From Primulina eburnea (Eukaryota > Streptophyta > Magnoliopsida > Lamiales > Gesneriaceae): 64,000 nucleotides of DNA. Under the pieces are notes generated by a model. It made no database searches, had not been told where the DNA came from, and saw only the letters and a program-made list of their open reading frames with translations. The stretch covers positions 38,298,682 to 38,362,681 of the forward strand of contig NC_133104.1 of assembly GCF_022965805.1 (NCBI RefSeq), written 5' to 3'. Made by a program: the position numbers and the translations under genes. Below, piece after piece: positions 45,997 through 59,154 of the stretch; position 1 is the stretch's first letter, and every line of letters begins with the position of its first letter.

Positions 45997-47572
45997 AAAT
46001 TTTCTGCTTATTTAGCATTTATAAATGAAAATAATATCACAGAAAGTCAACATGTTCATAAATATTTGAAATTCAATATCTCGCTCACGTGACTTGAAAA
46101 GAGTGTCACTTTGTCTCTTTCGCTCGTCAAAGAGTGGCAATAATAAATAATATGTTCAAATAGATAAAGCAACAAACTAAAATATCTAGATCCTAAAAAA
46201 GGAACAAAAACTCGGAAAAGCATTTAGTCTGTTATCGAAAAAATGAAATTTGCCAACTGCCATCTCCGAACTGTAACTGGACGAAAATCCAGAAGTTTGG
46301 ATATATATAGAAAAAAAATTGACTCCCCTCCCTCATTATTCTACAAGTCAAAGAAATTGGAAGATGCGAGTTTAAACGATAAGCTTAAGAGAAGAGCTAA
46401 AGCCTAAAAAAAAGCCTCTAAGTGGAAGTGGCCCTCTGGCTTATTAACAACTCCACATTTTATAGTGGAGATAATGTGGGACATGTTATATTACCCATAC
46501 TTTGAAAACCGATGCCTACGGCAGCTACTTTGGACAGTTTTTACTCATCTAATAACATTCGGCGCAAACATTTTATTCTAGCCTACAATGTAAGCAACAG
46601 CGACATTCTTGATACTGACCCAATCAAAGCTTTTTCCCCAGTTATCACTTCCACTGCATTAACTCTCAAAAGGAAAACAAATGTCAGGGCAATAAGCCCA
46701 AGTGAAGATCTCAAATTCGAAACAAGTAGGGTTCAATGTGTAGCCAATATGGGAAAGGTAATGTGCATAGAAGTAAACATTTTGCTTTGCAACAATAGCT
46801 ATGATTATTATATCTTTGAGCAAGAAGTAGATTATCCGAAGGAACCTAGCACCTTCCCCCTTTCATTACTGTAATTTAGGATGGAACATAAACAACTGAA
46901 ATAATGGGAAATGATGCAGCCTCACCAATTTTGAAGTTAATAAACCACTATACAACTGTCTCAAGTCCTATGATGTGTTTAGATCCCAAACAAATAAATA
47001 ACTCATCCGGTGAACGCAACAATATGTGGCCAACCTAAAAAACAATTGAAGTATAGCTACCATGCATCGTCTCGTTTTGTATAAATCTCTGGACAATTGT
47101 CCAAAGCATTGCACTCGGTTCAAATTTAACACACTTTGCATGATTTCCAACTCTAAGGACTGAATTCCAAATACAGACACATTTGGACAAACTCCCACTG
47201 AAAGTATAACAAAACACCAATGTTTTAGCAAAGTAGCGATCAACTGTAATAATATATGAATTGATATAGCTAATTGACTAACAAAAGTTAACGATGAATA
47301 AAGCAACTAGATGAGAAAACACGCACCAAATGGACTACATTGTAAAATCAACTATCGGACGGAATTTCCCATGAACATCTAAATTCAATGCTTGAATCAA
47401 AATCCATCAAAAAATGCAACATAAAAAACTACGAAAAGCATAAATTTTTCAGACTTCAGTGAAAATGGACAAATAGTAAAGAAAATCGAAACACTACAAT
47501 CGAGCTAGATCAAAATTAAGAGAACAGAGATCAATCAAAGAAAATGCGGAAGGAATAATGACTCTACCTGAA
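45997..47572 (-). other. probable 5' UTR intron of the AT5G45410-like gene
   Basis: Splice-like signals flank the stretch (donor GTAGAG at 47572 and acceptor TTTTCAG near 45997). Short frames inside have no recognised similarity. The first non-coding exon would lie about 47573-47650. Confidence 0.45.
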
Positions 47573-48009
47573 GATCAGGGGGGGCTGCACCAGAGCTCCG
47601 GCGTAGTGGGAAACGTGTGGTCAGCACAGAGACTACAGAAAGGAAGAAAGTGTGGTGGGATTTTTGTAACTGACCGAGGAGCACGTGGCACGTTTAGGAC
47701 TGGATACTTGTTCAACCGGTCAAATGGAATCGATACTTAATGTTGCCGGTCCAATGAGTGGTTCAACCGAAACCTCACCTGTAGAATGGGTTTGGTGGGG
47801 ATTTGGGCCATCCGGTGAATGCTTAAACCATCCACGTGGCATTCTGTTAGCCCAATTAACATTTGTTAAATTAATTAAAAATACCAAAAAATATTTGTTC
47901 CATAAATATTTGCTTTTACAAGGTTTATGAATTTATATTCATGTCGGACTCATATCAAATATTAAAATAATTTTTACATAATAATTTTTTTCCTGATTGA
48001 TTAGAATTT

Positions 48010-48199
48010 TAGTATTTGGTTGAATTAAATAAATGTATTTGTCAATATTACGTAAATTGTTAATAATATTTGGCCCGTTTTATGATCCATTTTAGGATAC
48101 TATTGATCTTCTAAATCGGCAAAGATTATAAACCTTAAATTTAACGTAATATTGATTATTAATCTTCTTATTTATTCATTCAACCAAACACACCCTAAG
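48010..48199. mobile_element. degenerate foldback MITE, relative of the 48.8-kb element
   Basis: The left side reads TATTTGGTTGAATTAAATAA and the right side TTATTTATTCATTCAACCAA then ACACACCCTAAG. The interior has the same order of phrases (GATCC...TTAGGAT) as the element at 48791-49034 but many substitutions. Confidence 0.5.
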
Positions 48200-48771
48200 A
48201 GTTTTTGTATTCTTTTTTTGTTGAAGTCAAAATTTCAAATATAGACAATTTGGCCTCACAATTGAAGTTCCCACCTCAACATGTGACCTAAACTATTTGT
48301 TAAAATTAGGTAAGGGACTCTTATTTAATACACAATTTGTTAAAATTCTTTTTTTTTTTATTATTTTCAATATCACATTTTATAGGTATCGGTAAAACTA
48401 CTTAGTTTATTTTAGCTAATTTATTGGAGTAATTTGTCTAAATTGTATCATACTTTTTAAAATTCAAATCTATGCAATATGTTTAAACTTATCAGAAAAT
48501 TAAATAATTTTGAAATTTGATCGCAATATCTCTCTAAAAAAAATTAATATTGCTTGTGTGTGCCTTGTTTTGTAATCCCCAAACAACTCCCTCTTCTCTT
48601 TTTAAAAGCACATAAAATCAAATTTATGCATAAAAATTACAAACTTATTAAGAACTACAAAATTTTAAATTTGATTTTAAACTTGGTTTTAAATTTACTT
48701 TGAATTTTTTTAAAAAAATTACTTATAAAAAGCACGTATTAAATAATAATAATAATAATAAAGATATATAT

Positions 48772-49124
48772 GGCAGATTAGATCACTTAAGGGTGTGTTT
48801 GGTTGAATGGATTAAATAAGGATAGATTAATAGTCAAATATTTATCGTTAAAATTTTAAATTGTTTTAATAATCATTTTGATCCGGTTTAAGATCCAATT
48901 TTATGGATAACTATTTGATTAATAAAATTGGATCTTAAATCGGGTCAAAATGATTATTAAAACATCTTAAAATTTTAACGATAAATATTTGACTATTAAT
49001 CTATCTTTATTTAATCCACCCAACCAAACACACCTTAAAGATATATATATAAAATAATTTACGACCAAATCGTAAATTTTCACCCTTTTGGCGGCCATGC
49101 AGTCTTTAAGTGATCTAATCTGCC
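48772..49124. mobile_element. nested foldback: MITE 48791-49034 inside an outer inverted repeat
   Basis: The inner element starts GGGTGTGTTTGGTTGAATGG and its right-end complement is GGTGTGTTTGGTTGGGTGGA. The arms pair almost completely over more than 100 bp each, with TTAA outside both ends. Around it, GGCAGATTAGATCACTTAA (48772) and TTTAAGTGATCTAATCTGCC (49105) form an outer inverted repeat. Either one palindrome carries another, or the two arms belong to a single larger foldback. Confidence 0.75.
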
Positions 49125-49152
49125 GTCACCTTTTTCATTAATTACTTTGCTG

Positions 49153-49156
<4 letters not shown>

Positions 49157-49209
<53 letters not shown>
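49157..49209. repeat. (TA)n microsatellite
   Basis: About 53 bp of uninterrupted AT alternation. Confidence 0.95.
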
Positions 49210-49212
<3 letters not shown>

Positions 49213-49382
49213 CAATTTTAAGTAGGAACTCATCGATATATTATTATAATTAAATTTCATATATATAAATATATATCGAAATTAATTTTTCAAGACCCTA
49301 ATACCAAAAACCTAGTAGGAACTTATCGATATATTATTATAATTTAATTTAATAAATGGAACATGTAGTATTAATTATATAT

Positions 49383-49564
49383 GGCAAAAATTTGTGTGAG
49401 ACGATATCACAAGTCATATTTGTGAGACGAGTCTCTTATTTGGGTCACCCATTAAAAAGTATTACTTTTTATGCTTAGAATATTATTTTCTATTGTGAAT
49501 ATGAGTAGGGTTGACCCGTCTCACAGATTATGATCCGTGAGACGGTCTCACGTGAGACCCACTC
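49383..49564 (-). mobile_element. GTGAGAC-family MITE, copy F (182 bp)
   Basis: Starts GGCAAAAATTTGTGTGAGAC, ends GTGAGACCCACTC. Exact 9-bp duplication ATTATATAT at 49374-49382 and 49565-49573. Confidence 0.93.
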
Positions 49565-49799
49565 ATTATATATTTATTCATTGAAATATTCAAATAGTAG
49601 TTTGTAAATGGTTTCTTTTTTTGAACCGGAGATGACGTGAATCTTAAACTCGAAATCTGATATTAAATTTGAAATATTAGTGTCAGATGAGATATAAGTT
49701 CGCGATTGATTATACATTAAAAAGATAATAACCGATAATCTTGGAAACTATTATTTTCCAAAGTTTTATCGATATAAAAAATACTTAGGAAAGTAACCC

Positions 49800-52285
49800 A
49801 AATTAGATTATATCGTAGGCTTGTTTTCCTTGCCCAATTTCTTGCCCGCAAAGCTAAGATTCACATTTGACCCTCCCCTATTTAAACCAAATCCCAAGTC
49901 ATCATCATTCAAAGGGGCGGTGGTCACGAGGCCGGTAAATCAAATCATTCGGCGGAGGGAGACAGAGAGCGGGATTAAGGGTGGCATCTCTCGGATTATT
50001 TTCCTTAGGTTATGCCGTCCTCCTCGCAGGTATCTACTCCTCTGTTTGATATCGATACACGCGTGTATTTCTTCTGTAATTACTGGGCTGTGATCTGATT
50101 TCGATTAATCGCGGGTTCTGTGTTGATTTCGGAAGATCTGGTGTAGGTTTCTGTTTGATGTTTGGGGGTGAGATATTGGTGATTTGATTGCAATTGTTTC
50201 CCGTTTGTGTACGCTTTTAGAATTCGGTGTGGTATTGTTTGAATTTGGATGTTTGGTTTCCTTCTTTTTGGGTTATACGTTGGAATTCATTCCCCATGTT
50301 GGTCTCCTGTGTGCGTGTATGTATGTACGACGTGTGCTTATAATCATGGTGTGATTTGGTCAGATCTGGCTTTTGTTTTTGAGGATTTTGTATTGAATAT
50401 CCTGGGATCTACTATAGGTTTTCGTTTTAAATTTAAGAGTAGGATGTTTGCAGTAGTTTTTAAGCGTGGGTTTGAATTTTTGGTTCTATAGGATATGGTT
50501 TTACTGTTTTCAATGCAAATATTTACATGAAGTATCCTTTTTAACATTGTTTGCATTTGGATATTTTTGTTCTCCTCATCTTTATCTGCGTATGTTTGTG
50601 TGAATGTTATGCTAATGTTTATTCCTATTGTGTGATGGGTGGGTTATTTGATGTGTTAAACACCCCCCCCCCCCCCCCCCCCTCTATGTTCTGTTATCGG
50701 TTAGTTTTGAATCTTTGCGGTGCTCAGTGTTGTGACTCATATTATCTCAATGAAGTTTGGGTTAGGCATGAGGCTATAAGGTTTTGCAATGTTTTAGTAT
50801 ATTCTCTAGCAGAATATGATTGGCTTTTCAAATCAAGACTGCCTATTGATTTTTGGATATGTTATTTTAAATTATACAAGAAAACCAGTTAAAATGCTGC
50901 CAAGTTAAGGACTGAACTTGGGCTACATATATTTGTCGTATACGGTTATATTATTTCTGAATGGTTTCAGTCTTACATCAGTATACCTATTGTAATACTT
51001 CATTAGCTTCTGATTTCTTTCAAGTCCCCTTCTACTTCCAGGTGGTGATTTTATTATCTGGAAATGAGCAATAGATACATAATTTGTCGATCTTATTATT
51101 GAAAATCCCCATGTTATTGTTGCTTACGTTTGTCAGTTTAATGTATGTGTATGTTTTACTTTATCCCCATGTACGCTGTATGCCTGAAGCTATTTTAACT
51201 GCATATAGGTTTCCAAGTAGCAAACTTAGTTTGTTTCTTTATGCTTTCAGGTTGTGCTAGGTTTTAATTCGAACCGATTAAAATTATCTAGGACATGGAG
51301 CACATTAGCCTCTGGTCAAATTGCTACCAGCACCGGGTTTTGCCATTCCAGGAAATTCTTGAGTGGTGGCTTTTGTCCTCAGAGCATCTCTTCTCATTTC
51401 CTTCGTTAATTGTACTTAGTGAACAGCTTTTCTTAAATGATCAGCACAGGAAACCGAACATGTATTTCTTCTAAAATAGCTGTTGGAACTTTGGAGCAGT
51501 TCTACAAGGGGCTGCTCTCACTGTTTGTTCTGGACGCTTTTTATGCTGCCGGTTCCCATTCTTTTGTCCTTCTTGAATAATCATATAGTTGCTAGAGCAT
51601 TGCAGATACAACATGCATCTGAGATCCTTTGATCACCAATTTCTGAGGTATTTCCTAGTCATTTGAGCATATGGAATGATGATCATGTAGTTGGCATCAA
51701 TTTTCTTTCTTTTTTTTATACCAGGGCCGACTTCTGCAAGGGTACGAAAAGGCGGTTTTTTGTGTGATTAAGCATTAGTTAGCTTGTTGCTCTGTAATTG
51801 TTCCGAGTGTGATTCTATCAGAACTTTGCTTTTCACTTTCTCAAAGATGAACTGTTGAATGAGATAAGCTTTTGTTGGCCAAAGGTTTGCATCAAGTTCA
51901 GTATTTTAACATTGCCAGGAAATTTTGGTAAACCTTCGTGTCTAGAGACAGTATACATTCATTCGGTAGAACCTGACGCAATCGTTTAGTTTAAGTTATC
52001 AAGATGGTATGCAGCTCCTTATATTCACCGCCTTTTCCGCCTCATCTACCCTTTCAAGTCTTTGATGTGGTATACTTCCTGAATAAGGCTGTCAAGCCAG
52101 TCCAACATAATCCTTTTGGCCTGCTCACAGTGGAGTGCAGCTAGAAAGTTGATGGTGGAGATTGCTGAATCAGCCAGGCCTTTCTAGTTATTATATTAAG
52201 TAATTTAGTGAATCTATAAGCTGAATTTTTTTGTTGTCTACTCACTGTTCTCCAAGTAATAGTGCCACAAGTTGAACCACAAAAA
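49800..52285 (+). other. 5' UTR exon(s) and introns of the kinase gene
   Basis: A GC-richer, exon-like stretch at about 49840-50030 ends in a donor-like CGCAG|GTATCT. The ATG-bearing exon is only at 52286. The DNA between lacks other recognised genes, so it is read as leader introns. It contains a run of 20 C at 50663-50682. Confidence 0.5.
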
Positions 52286-55200
52286 ATGGAAAGGTGATTC
52301 ACAGGTGAAACCCTGAATCTTTTCTTTACGTATTATTAATTTGTTTCTTATTGTTTTCACCTCTAAATATTTGCCCATGCAGATACAAGATCATAAGGGA
52401 AGTTGGTAATGGCACATTTGGAACTGTATGGCGAGCTTTGAGCAAACAATCTGGTGAAGTGGTAGGTTTATGTTAGTTTTGACTTTTACTGTGGCACATT
52501 CTGTTTTGAATCAATTCCTGCTCTCAAAGTTGAAAATCAGACTTTGAAATTGAAATTGACACAACTAATTCATTTGATAGGTGGCAATTAAGAAAATGAA
52601 GAAGAAATATTACTCATGGGAAGAATGTGTGAGCCTGAGAGAAGTCAAGGTGACTGAGTATTTGCATTTTTTGTTGGTTTTTAAGTTCTCCTTTTATATA
52701 TGAGATTAAATGACAGGTTTCTTTTTGTCAGTCACTGAGGAAAATGAGCCACTCAAACATCGTAAAGCTTAAGGAAGTAATTAGGGAAAATGATATCTTG
52801 TACTTTGTTTTTGAGTACATGGTATGCATTCTCTATTTGGTTTTCCTGTCTGTTTTGCCAGTTTCTTACTACATATAGACTCTCATTATGTGTTACTTTT
52901 TTTCAGGAATGCAATTTATACCAGCTTATGAAAGACAGAGGAAAGCTGTTTTCAGAAACCGAGGTGAAAAACTGGTGCTTCCAAGTATTTCAAGGTCTCG
53001 CGTACATGCACCAGCGAGGATACTTTCATCGAGACCTAAAGCCAGGTTAAGACTTGTTTATTATCTGCAACTTGACTGTAACCTACTTGAGATTGGAGCT
53101 TTTCATGATAATATCAGCTTTTCGACCTTGTGGGCTCGGTACATGGCTAATTTTTTGATTCTCAGTTCACTTGGTCTTACATTTTTTCAGTTTGATTATG
53201 AATTCTTTGATGAATTTATTTACAATAACTGATGAAGTATAAACTTCGGTTCAATTCCATTTGGTTTGTTGTGCGATAAATATTTCTTTTATGCATTATG
53301 TTACGGACTTGTGGATCCTCAAGTCATTTGGCAACTGTAATGTGTACATGCTGGAAAATATTTATTTGTTATCATCTAGAGTGGAATCCAAATGAATTGA
53401 ATCAAGTGAAATATTACTAATTTTTCATGTTTGAGGTTGAGTAAAAAAAATTTAATCTGCCCATAGTTAGAAATCGGATTATTTTAGACTTGACTTAAAG
53501 TTCGAATTTGAGCTTGACTCATTTGGTTAAACTTAATTATTGAGCTCTTTTCAAACAATGACTTGAATTCAGGTTTGAGCACGTGTATTTGGAGCATGTT
53601 AACAAAATATTAAAAAATGTTGAAACTTGAAACTCATGAGCACATCAGACAAGATAATCTGGCCTTGAATTCAGTTTGAACACATTGTCGAGTTCTGTAG
53701 AGTGCGATAATTTTGAATGGAATAATATTTGAGTTAGATTGAATAGCTTGCGAACCAGCTCATTTTTGCATACTAATCCTGAATTTGTTTGATCGATGCA
53801 TTGCATATTTTTTAGATGTGGTTTTTCCTAGTATATTTATTTGCTGTTTGTTGGTGAAAATTTTGGAAAATAACCTTGGTCAAATTTTGTTTTTGAAAAA
53901 TAACCCTCGCGAAGTGATACTTTGATCAATGTTATTTTGCTAACCATCCCGTTTATTGGTTGATGCTTATGTCAGAGAATTTGCTAGTATCAAAGGATGT
54001 CATAAAAATTGCCGATTTTGGTCTTGCTCGTGAGATCAATTCTCGACCTCCATTCACTGAATATGTCTCGACACGCTGGTGGGTGGTTATTCTCTTCTTT
54101 TCTATTTATTTCTATTCTAGTGTTCGTGTAGATTGCTGTAACTTGTGATATGCAGGTACCGAGCTCCTGAAGTTCTGCTTCAGTCACCAACTTATGGTCC
54201 ACCGGTTGGTGAGTATATATGAAAAGTTTTCCTTATAACACTTTCCCATGAGATGTTAAAATTTTTCTCTTCTTCGTTCCAGACATGTGGGCAATGGGTG
54301 CTATAATGGCTGAATTATGCACACTCCGTCCTCTATTTCCAGGCTCAAGGTTATACTTCTTCAGAGGCCTTCTTATTTATTCTTTTCTAGAATTTGATTT
54401 GATTAGATTGGTAGACTGTGGCAATTGATGTCTGCCCGAATGGTATGCCTCTCATAGTCATGACTCATGTCATTTTTATTGTCTCATAGTCTAGTTGTAA
54501 ATTGCTATAGTTTCTTAGTTTTTTTTATCACCTTGTCTTGCCAAGTACTTTTATACTCCTACCTATTTTTAAAGTGGAAAAGTGCACAGATTGTGAACCT
54601 TGGTGTCAGCAAACGCAAAAAAACAAACATAACTGGATAACGAGATACCTTCCTATCCATATTTTGAGATTAGATTACAACACAAATACGTAATCCTTGA
54701 CACAATTTAATCGACATAATTAATTACTTCAGCTAAAATAGGTTTCCCTCATTAACGAGCTAAATGATATTTAGTGTAACCTAGGATTTGGCGTCTCTTA
54801 CAGTTGAGATACGTTTTATTATGTTCCTTACTTCCTTTAAAGATATGTTTGTTCCTTTCTGCCAATTAGTTGCCATCATCACTAACTTATATAATTTTCT
54901 AGATGTTTCATCTCTTCCAAGCATGTTATCTGTCTCTTATATGACAATTCTAACCTGCCTTAATGTTCTCTTATTTTTTTGGTGCAGTGAGGCAGATGAA
55001 ATTTACAAAATATGCTGTGTGATAGGCAGCCCAACCAATAATGAATGGCCTGAGGGGATTGAACTTGCTAATGCCATCAGTTACCAGTTCCCACTGGTGA
55101 GTGTTACATTTTTCTCCAGATGCCAATAAATAGTGTCAGGAGCATTTATTTGTTCTCCATTAAGGGAATCATTTTCTGTGTACATTGGTTCACGATATTT

Positions 55201-57590
55201 CAGACAATATTTCTGATTGTTTAAATCTAATTTTCTAGAATAAGGATAAAATTAATATCAAGAAAATCAGTATATCCTTATCAGTAATTTTTTTGCAAAA
55301 TGAAACGAAGTGCTGCTAGAGAAATTGCTCTTGTGAGCATTTGATTTGTGTGCTTTCCTAATTGTAAAAGCACTTCAACCAGAATATTCATTCCAAACAT
55401 TTTTCATTTCATATTTTGCTATTTTATTCGACGGGACAATGGTTTGGTGATTAGTCCTGAAGCTACTTCTGTATACTAATATAATTATGTGGCAGGTCGC
55501 TGGGGTCCATCTTTCGTCATTGATACCAGGTGTCAGCGAGGATGTTATTAATCTTATCACAGTAGGAAATTATTTCGTCTTCATTCCCTCCATCTACCCC
55601 TCCCTCCCCGACAGTTCTGTGAACTTTCACATATCCGAATATTGCTTTAACTGATGAACGCATATTTGTGAAACCTGTTATTTCTTAGAATCAATTTTTT
55701 CTTTTGCCACTTAACTTTTGAATTATGTTTCCTGTTTGTTAGTCACTTTGTTCATGGGATCCTTGCAAGAGGCCAACCGCCTTGGAGGCTCTTCAACACC
55801 CCTTCTTCCAGGTATCAAACTCTAATCATTTTTTACTTCCCTTCTTTTTAAAATTTGGCTGACACAAATATGATTTTGATTTTATATGCTTGATTGTACG
55901 TACAACATGTTTAAATGTTCTCAGATGATAAGATTTGTTTTTACAATCTTCAGAGTTGCTTTTATGTTCCACCATCATTGCGTGCTAAAGCAGCTACCAT
56001 TGCAAAAACACCTCCTTCTGGTTAGTGTTTGATTGTCATACTCTCTTCTATCTTTGATAAATATTAAGGGCATAGGCGTTAAGATTTGAGTTGTTGCAGT
56101 GGGAACAAGAGGAGTTTTGGAGCAAAAATGCGGGAGGAGATATGCAGCTAGTTTATCAATCCCAAAGCCCAGCAACAATTTATACACTGCCAAATCCCAG
56201 TCATCTTTGAGTGCAGGTATAATATTTTTAATAAAATAGTAATTGTTGTTGATTTGGAGTAAGAGTTGGCCAGGACATGCAGGTTTGTGCTCTTATGAGA
56301 TAGACAAATGGTAAGAATCAAACGATCAAGATAAAATTTAAACATATTTTATTGAGATTGAGGAAAAAATTGAAGAAAAAAGTCTGTGAGCTGTGTAAAA
56401 TCTAAGCTCCATACAACAATTTTTTAAAATTTATGACCTTGGTAAAGCTAATAACATATATATCAGGTCATATTTTTAAAACTATTTTTAGGGAGATGCC
56501 AATCTCCAAAATTTTCTGTTGTGGGGGGCATAAAATTTTCTTTTCAAGATGATTAATATTTCTGTACCTGTGTGGATCATAAATACTGTTTCGTGGAAGC
56601 GAGAGATGATAATATTGAGGCAGGGGGAGGGTTGGGGAGTATCCTTTGTGATTGTGTTGCCTTCATCTTTCTTAGTACTGGGTTTTATACCGATTAAAAT
56701 AATTCTTTATCGTATGTATGCTCGTGTTTTGTGGGTGGCATGATCTGTTCGAATGCGTCGGACTGTAACCTCTTCTATTTCTTTACCCGCAGGTGTGCAA
56801 AGGAAGTTGGATATGAACACTCAGGTTAGTTGGAATGATGATTATCCTTGAGTATATTGGATGAGTGGTAAATAGTGTCGTATAGTTTTGTATGAGTGGT
56901 TTAGATATTTTGTTTTTTATATAAAATGAATGTTCTGAAGTTTATCCTCCCTGTGACACAGGATATGGTTAAAAATGACAAGAGTCTGAAGAACCATGTG
57001 AAGCAACAGCCAAGGTATCGACCGCCTGGCGTGAATGGCCCATGTAAGTAGTAACATCATTTACTTATTTGACGAGAGGGTTTGAGGACATCTTGAGCGG
57101 TGCCTGATTTCCTTAACAATATTTCATTTTGAAAATTTTGGCCAGTGTCTTTTCGTTTTTACTTATTGTTCTATCAGGGTCGGTTGTGAACATAATATTT
57201 TCCATATAGCTGCCGGCCAGTCTGGTTGTTAATAATAATATGATAATGCTTGGATGATTTAGATAGTGTGATAATTGAAGCTGGAATTTCTCATTGAGAA
57301 TCTTATCTTTCTATGAAAAAATAATCTGCATAAGAATATCCTTTTGACTTTTGAACGGAATTCTTTCTACTTGCGGCAATGCAGCTGGTAACGGGGGAAA
57401 GACTCGTGCAATCTCTGATACGACTGAGAAGTTGGCAAACATGAGTGTGGGCTCTGGTAGATCACTTGTGAAGCCATCTGTGCCTCCCCCACCTATGAAG
57501 GCTGGAGGTTGGCATGGGCCATCAGAATTATTTCTTGGACGAGCTTCGGAACTTCCTAGACGACCTTATAATAGGAAAGTGGCGGGTTGA
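52286..57590 (+). CDS. MAK/ICK-like (RCK family, CDKF-4-like) protein kinase
   Basis: Sixteen coding exons: 52286-52293, 52383-52461, 52581-52649, 52732-52821, 52907-53045, 53976-54078, 54156-54208, 54283-54349, 54988-55096, 55496-55561, 55743-55811, 55954-56020, 56100-56216, 56793-56824, 56962-57043 and 57385-57590. They sum to 1356 nt, 451 residues, frame intact. Kinase signatures: [12 protein letters not shown]-site Lys in VAIKK (K33), [15 protein letters not shown] in the PSTAIRE position, HRDLKPEN (D125), DFG (142-144), a TEY dual-phosphorylation motif (156-158) and RAPE. TEY in the activation loop plus a CDK-like core is typical of the MAK/ICK/MOK group. The C-terminal tail (about 160 residues) is basic and Ser/Pro-rich. 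Substrates in plants are not established. The first coding exon carries only eight bases. Confidence 0.93.
53440..53780. repeat. CTTGA/TTCGAG-rich degenerate repeat in kinase intron 5
   Basis: Phrases such as TTCGAATTTGAGCTTGACTC and AACTCATGAGCAC resemble the patches near 5570-6130 and 58240-58640. It is probably an old dispersed repeat. Boundaries are unclear. Confidence 0.35.
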
Positions 57591-59154
57591 ATAAAATTGT
57601 GAGCTATCGCTCTGTTTGAGCCCATCCGTCGATGCTATCCTGTGTCTGCCTATTAATGTGCTTTCATTTAAAGTTTATTCAATTCCGTGTTATAATTTTT
57701 GTTCTGCTAGGTTGTGAGGGTTTGATATTTTGTTATTTGCTAACTTTTGTGGAATTGTTTGCTTGGTAACACAAAGTTTGGGTGTTGCTTAGATTTATCT
57801 TTAACATTGATTTATCTATAACATTTGACTCCTCCTTGTGCAATTTGGGTTCCGGTCTTCTGATTGGTTTTGTGTTGGTCTCTGTTTGTCCGAAGTCAAA
57901 ACATTTTATTCTAATCAGGCCTCAATACTGAATTACTGAGTAATGCTGGTAGCAGTGATATCTAAATATGATGAACGAACTTTGAGATTGTATATTAATA
58001 AATAAAATGGTGACTGTTTTTAAAAAGGTCACCGGCGAATATAATATGTAACATCTGATGCATTGAAATAGTAAATGTAAATAGATTTTAACTTCAGTTT
58101 GATAAATTTTTAAAAACCAGAAATCGTGGGTTGTCGTTTCAGTAACGATTGATTTGAGTGATAGTAACTTGGCTAAGATAACAAAATATAAAAATAATTA
58201 TTGTAATGTGATAAATTGTGTGTGAGTATGATTTTTGGGAGGGGGTCTCTGAACAAATTGAGTCGATTCAATAATTTTTCGTTGATTCAATAAATATTTG
58301 ATTTGTATTCAAACATGTCGAATTAGAACATGTTCAATTTTTTTCTCAGTCAAACTGGAGTCAAAATTATTTTGTTCGATAATTTGAGAGTTTTAATATT
58401 TTATTAATATAATATTATATATATTATTTCGGATGTTTTGAGCTTTCGAACCTTAACATTCGAGTGATAATCTGAACAGTTCGCGAATAGATTTGAACAT
58501 TTCGAGCCGAATGCGAACTTGAACTTTATTCGAGTCAAACTTGAGCCAAAAAAATTAAAATTTCGAATTTTGATCTGAGTTCGAGCCGAATTCGAACATT
58601 AAATTTTTAGTAATATTTGGTTCTATTGAACTCGTTTACATTTATGTTTGGGAATAAGAGGTGAGGTTGCTTATTGAAGATGGATGGTGAGGGGGTTTTG
58701 ATCATAAACGTACATGAAATTAATATTTTGTGTGTATCATAAGTTAGTGTTGTGCTCTGGTGTTGTCAACCCTACCGTATAACATGCAGCAGAAATTAAT
58801 TATTTAACACACAAATATAACTTGAATAAATAGAGACCAGGTTTAAATTATGTACAAATACTTGTGGAATGTCTTCATATCTTGACTTAATTATCTTTTC
58901 ATAAAAAAAAATTTACAAACATGGAAACAAGAGTTTATTAGGAATACGACTCTATTCAAATATAAGATATTATATATTAAAGATAAATATCACAAACAAA
59001 TCATGGTAGATAAATACCAAGAGTAGATTAGGTCAACCAAGTCTAGAAATAAATCTTATTATTAGATCAAGTCAAATTAGTCTAGAATTACAAAACTCTA
59101 ATTCTTTTTAATTTAAATAAAGAACACAGATTAATAATTCGGTATTTAAATAAT
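57591..59154. other. kinase 3' flank and intergenic
   Basis: The first few hundred bases should be 3' UTR. A TTCGAG/GAACTTGA-rich degenerate repeat occupies about 58240-58640. No gene. Confidence 0.4.

Noticed and set aside
46512..46874. 120-residue plus-strand frame (MPTAATLDSFYSSNNIRRKH)
   Set aside because: No similarity or splice support. It lies in a probable 5' UTR intron of the minus-strand gene, so coding potential is doubtful.
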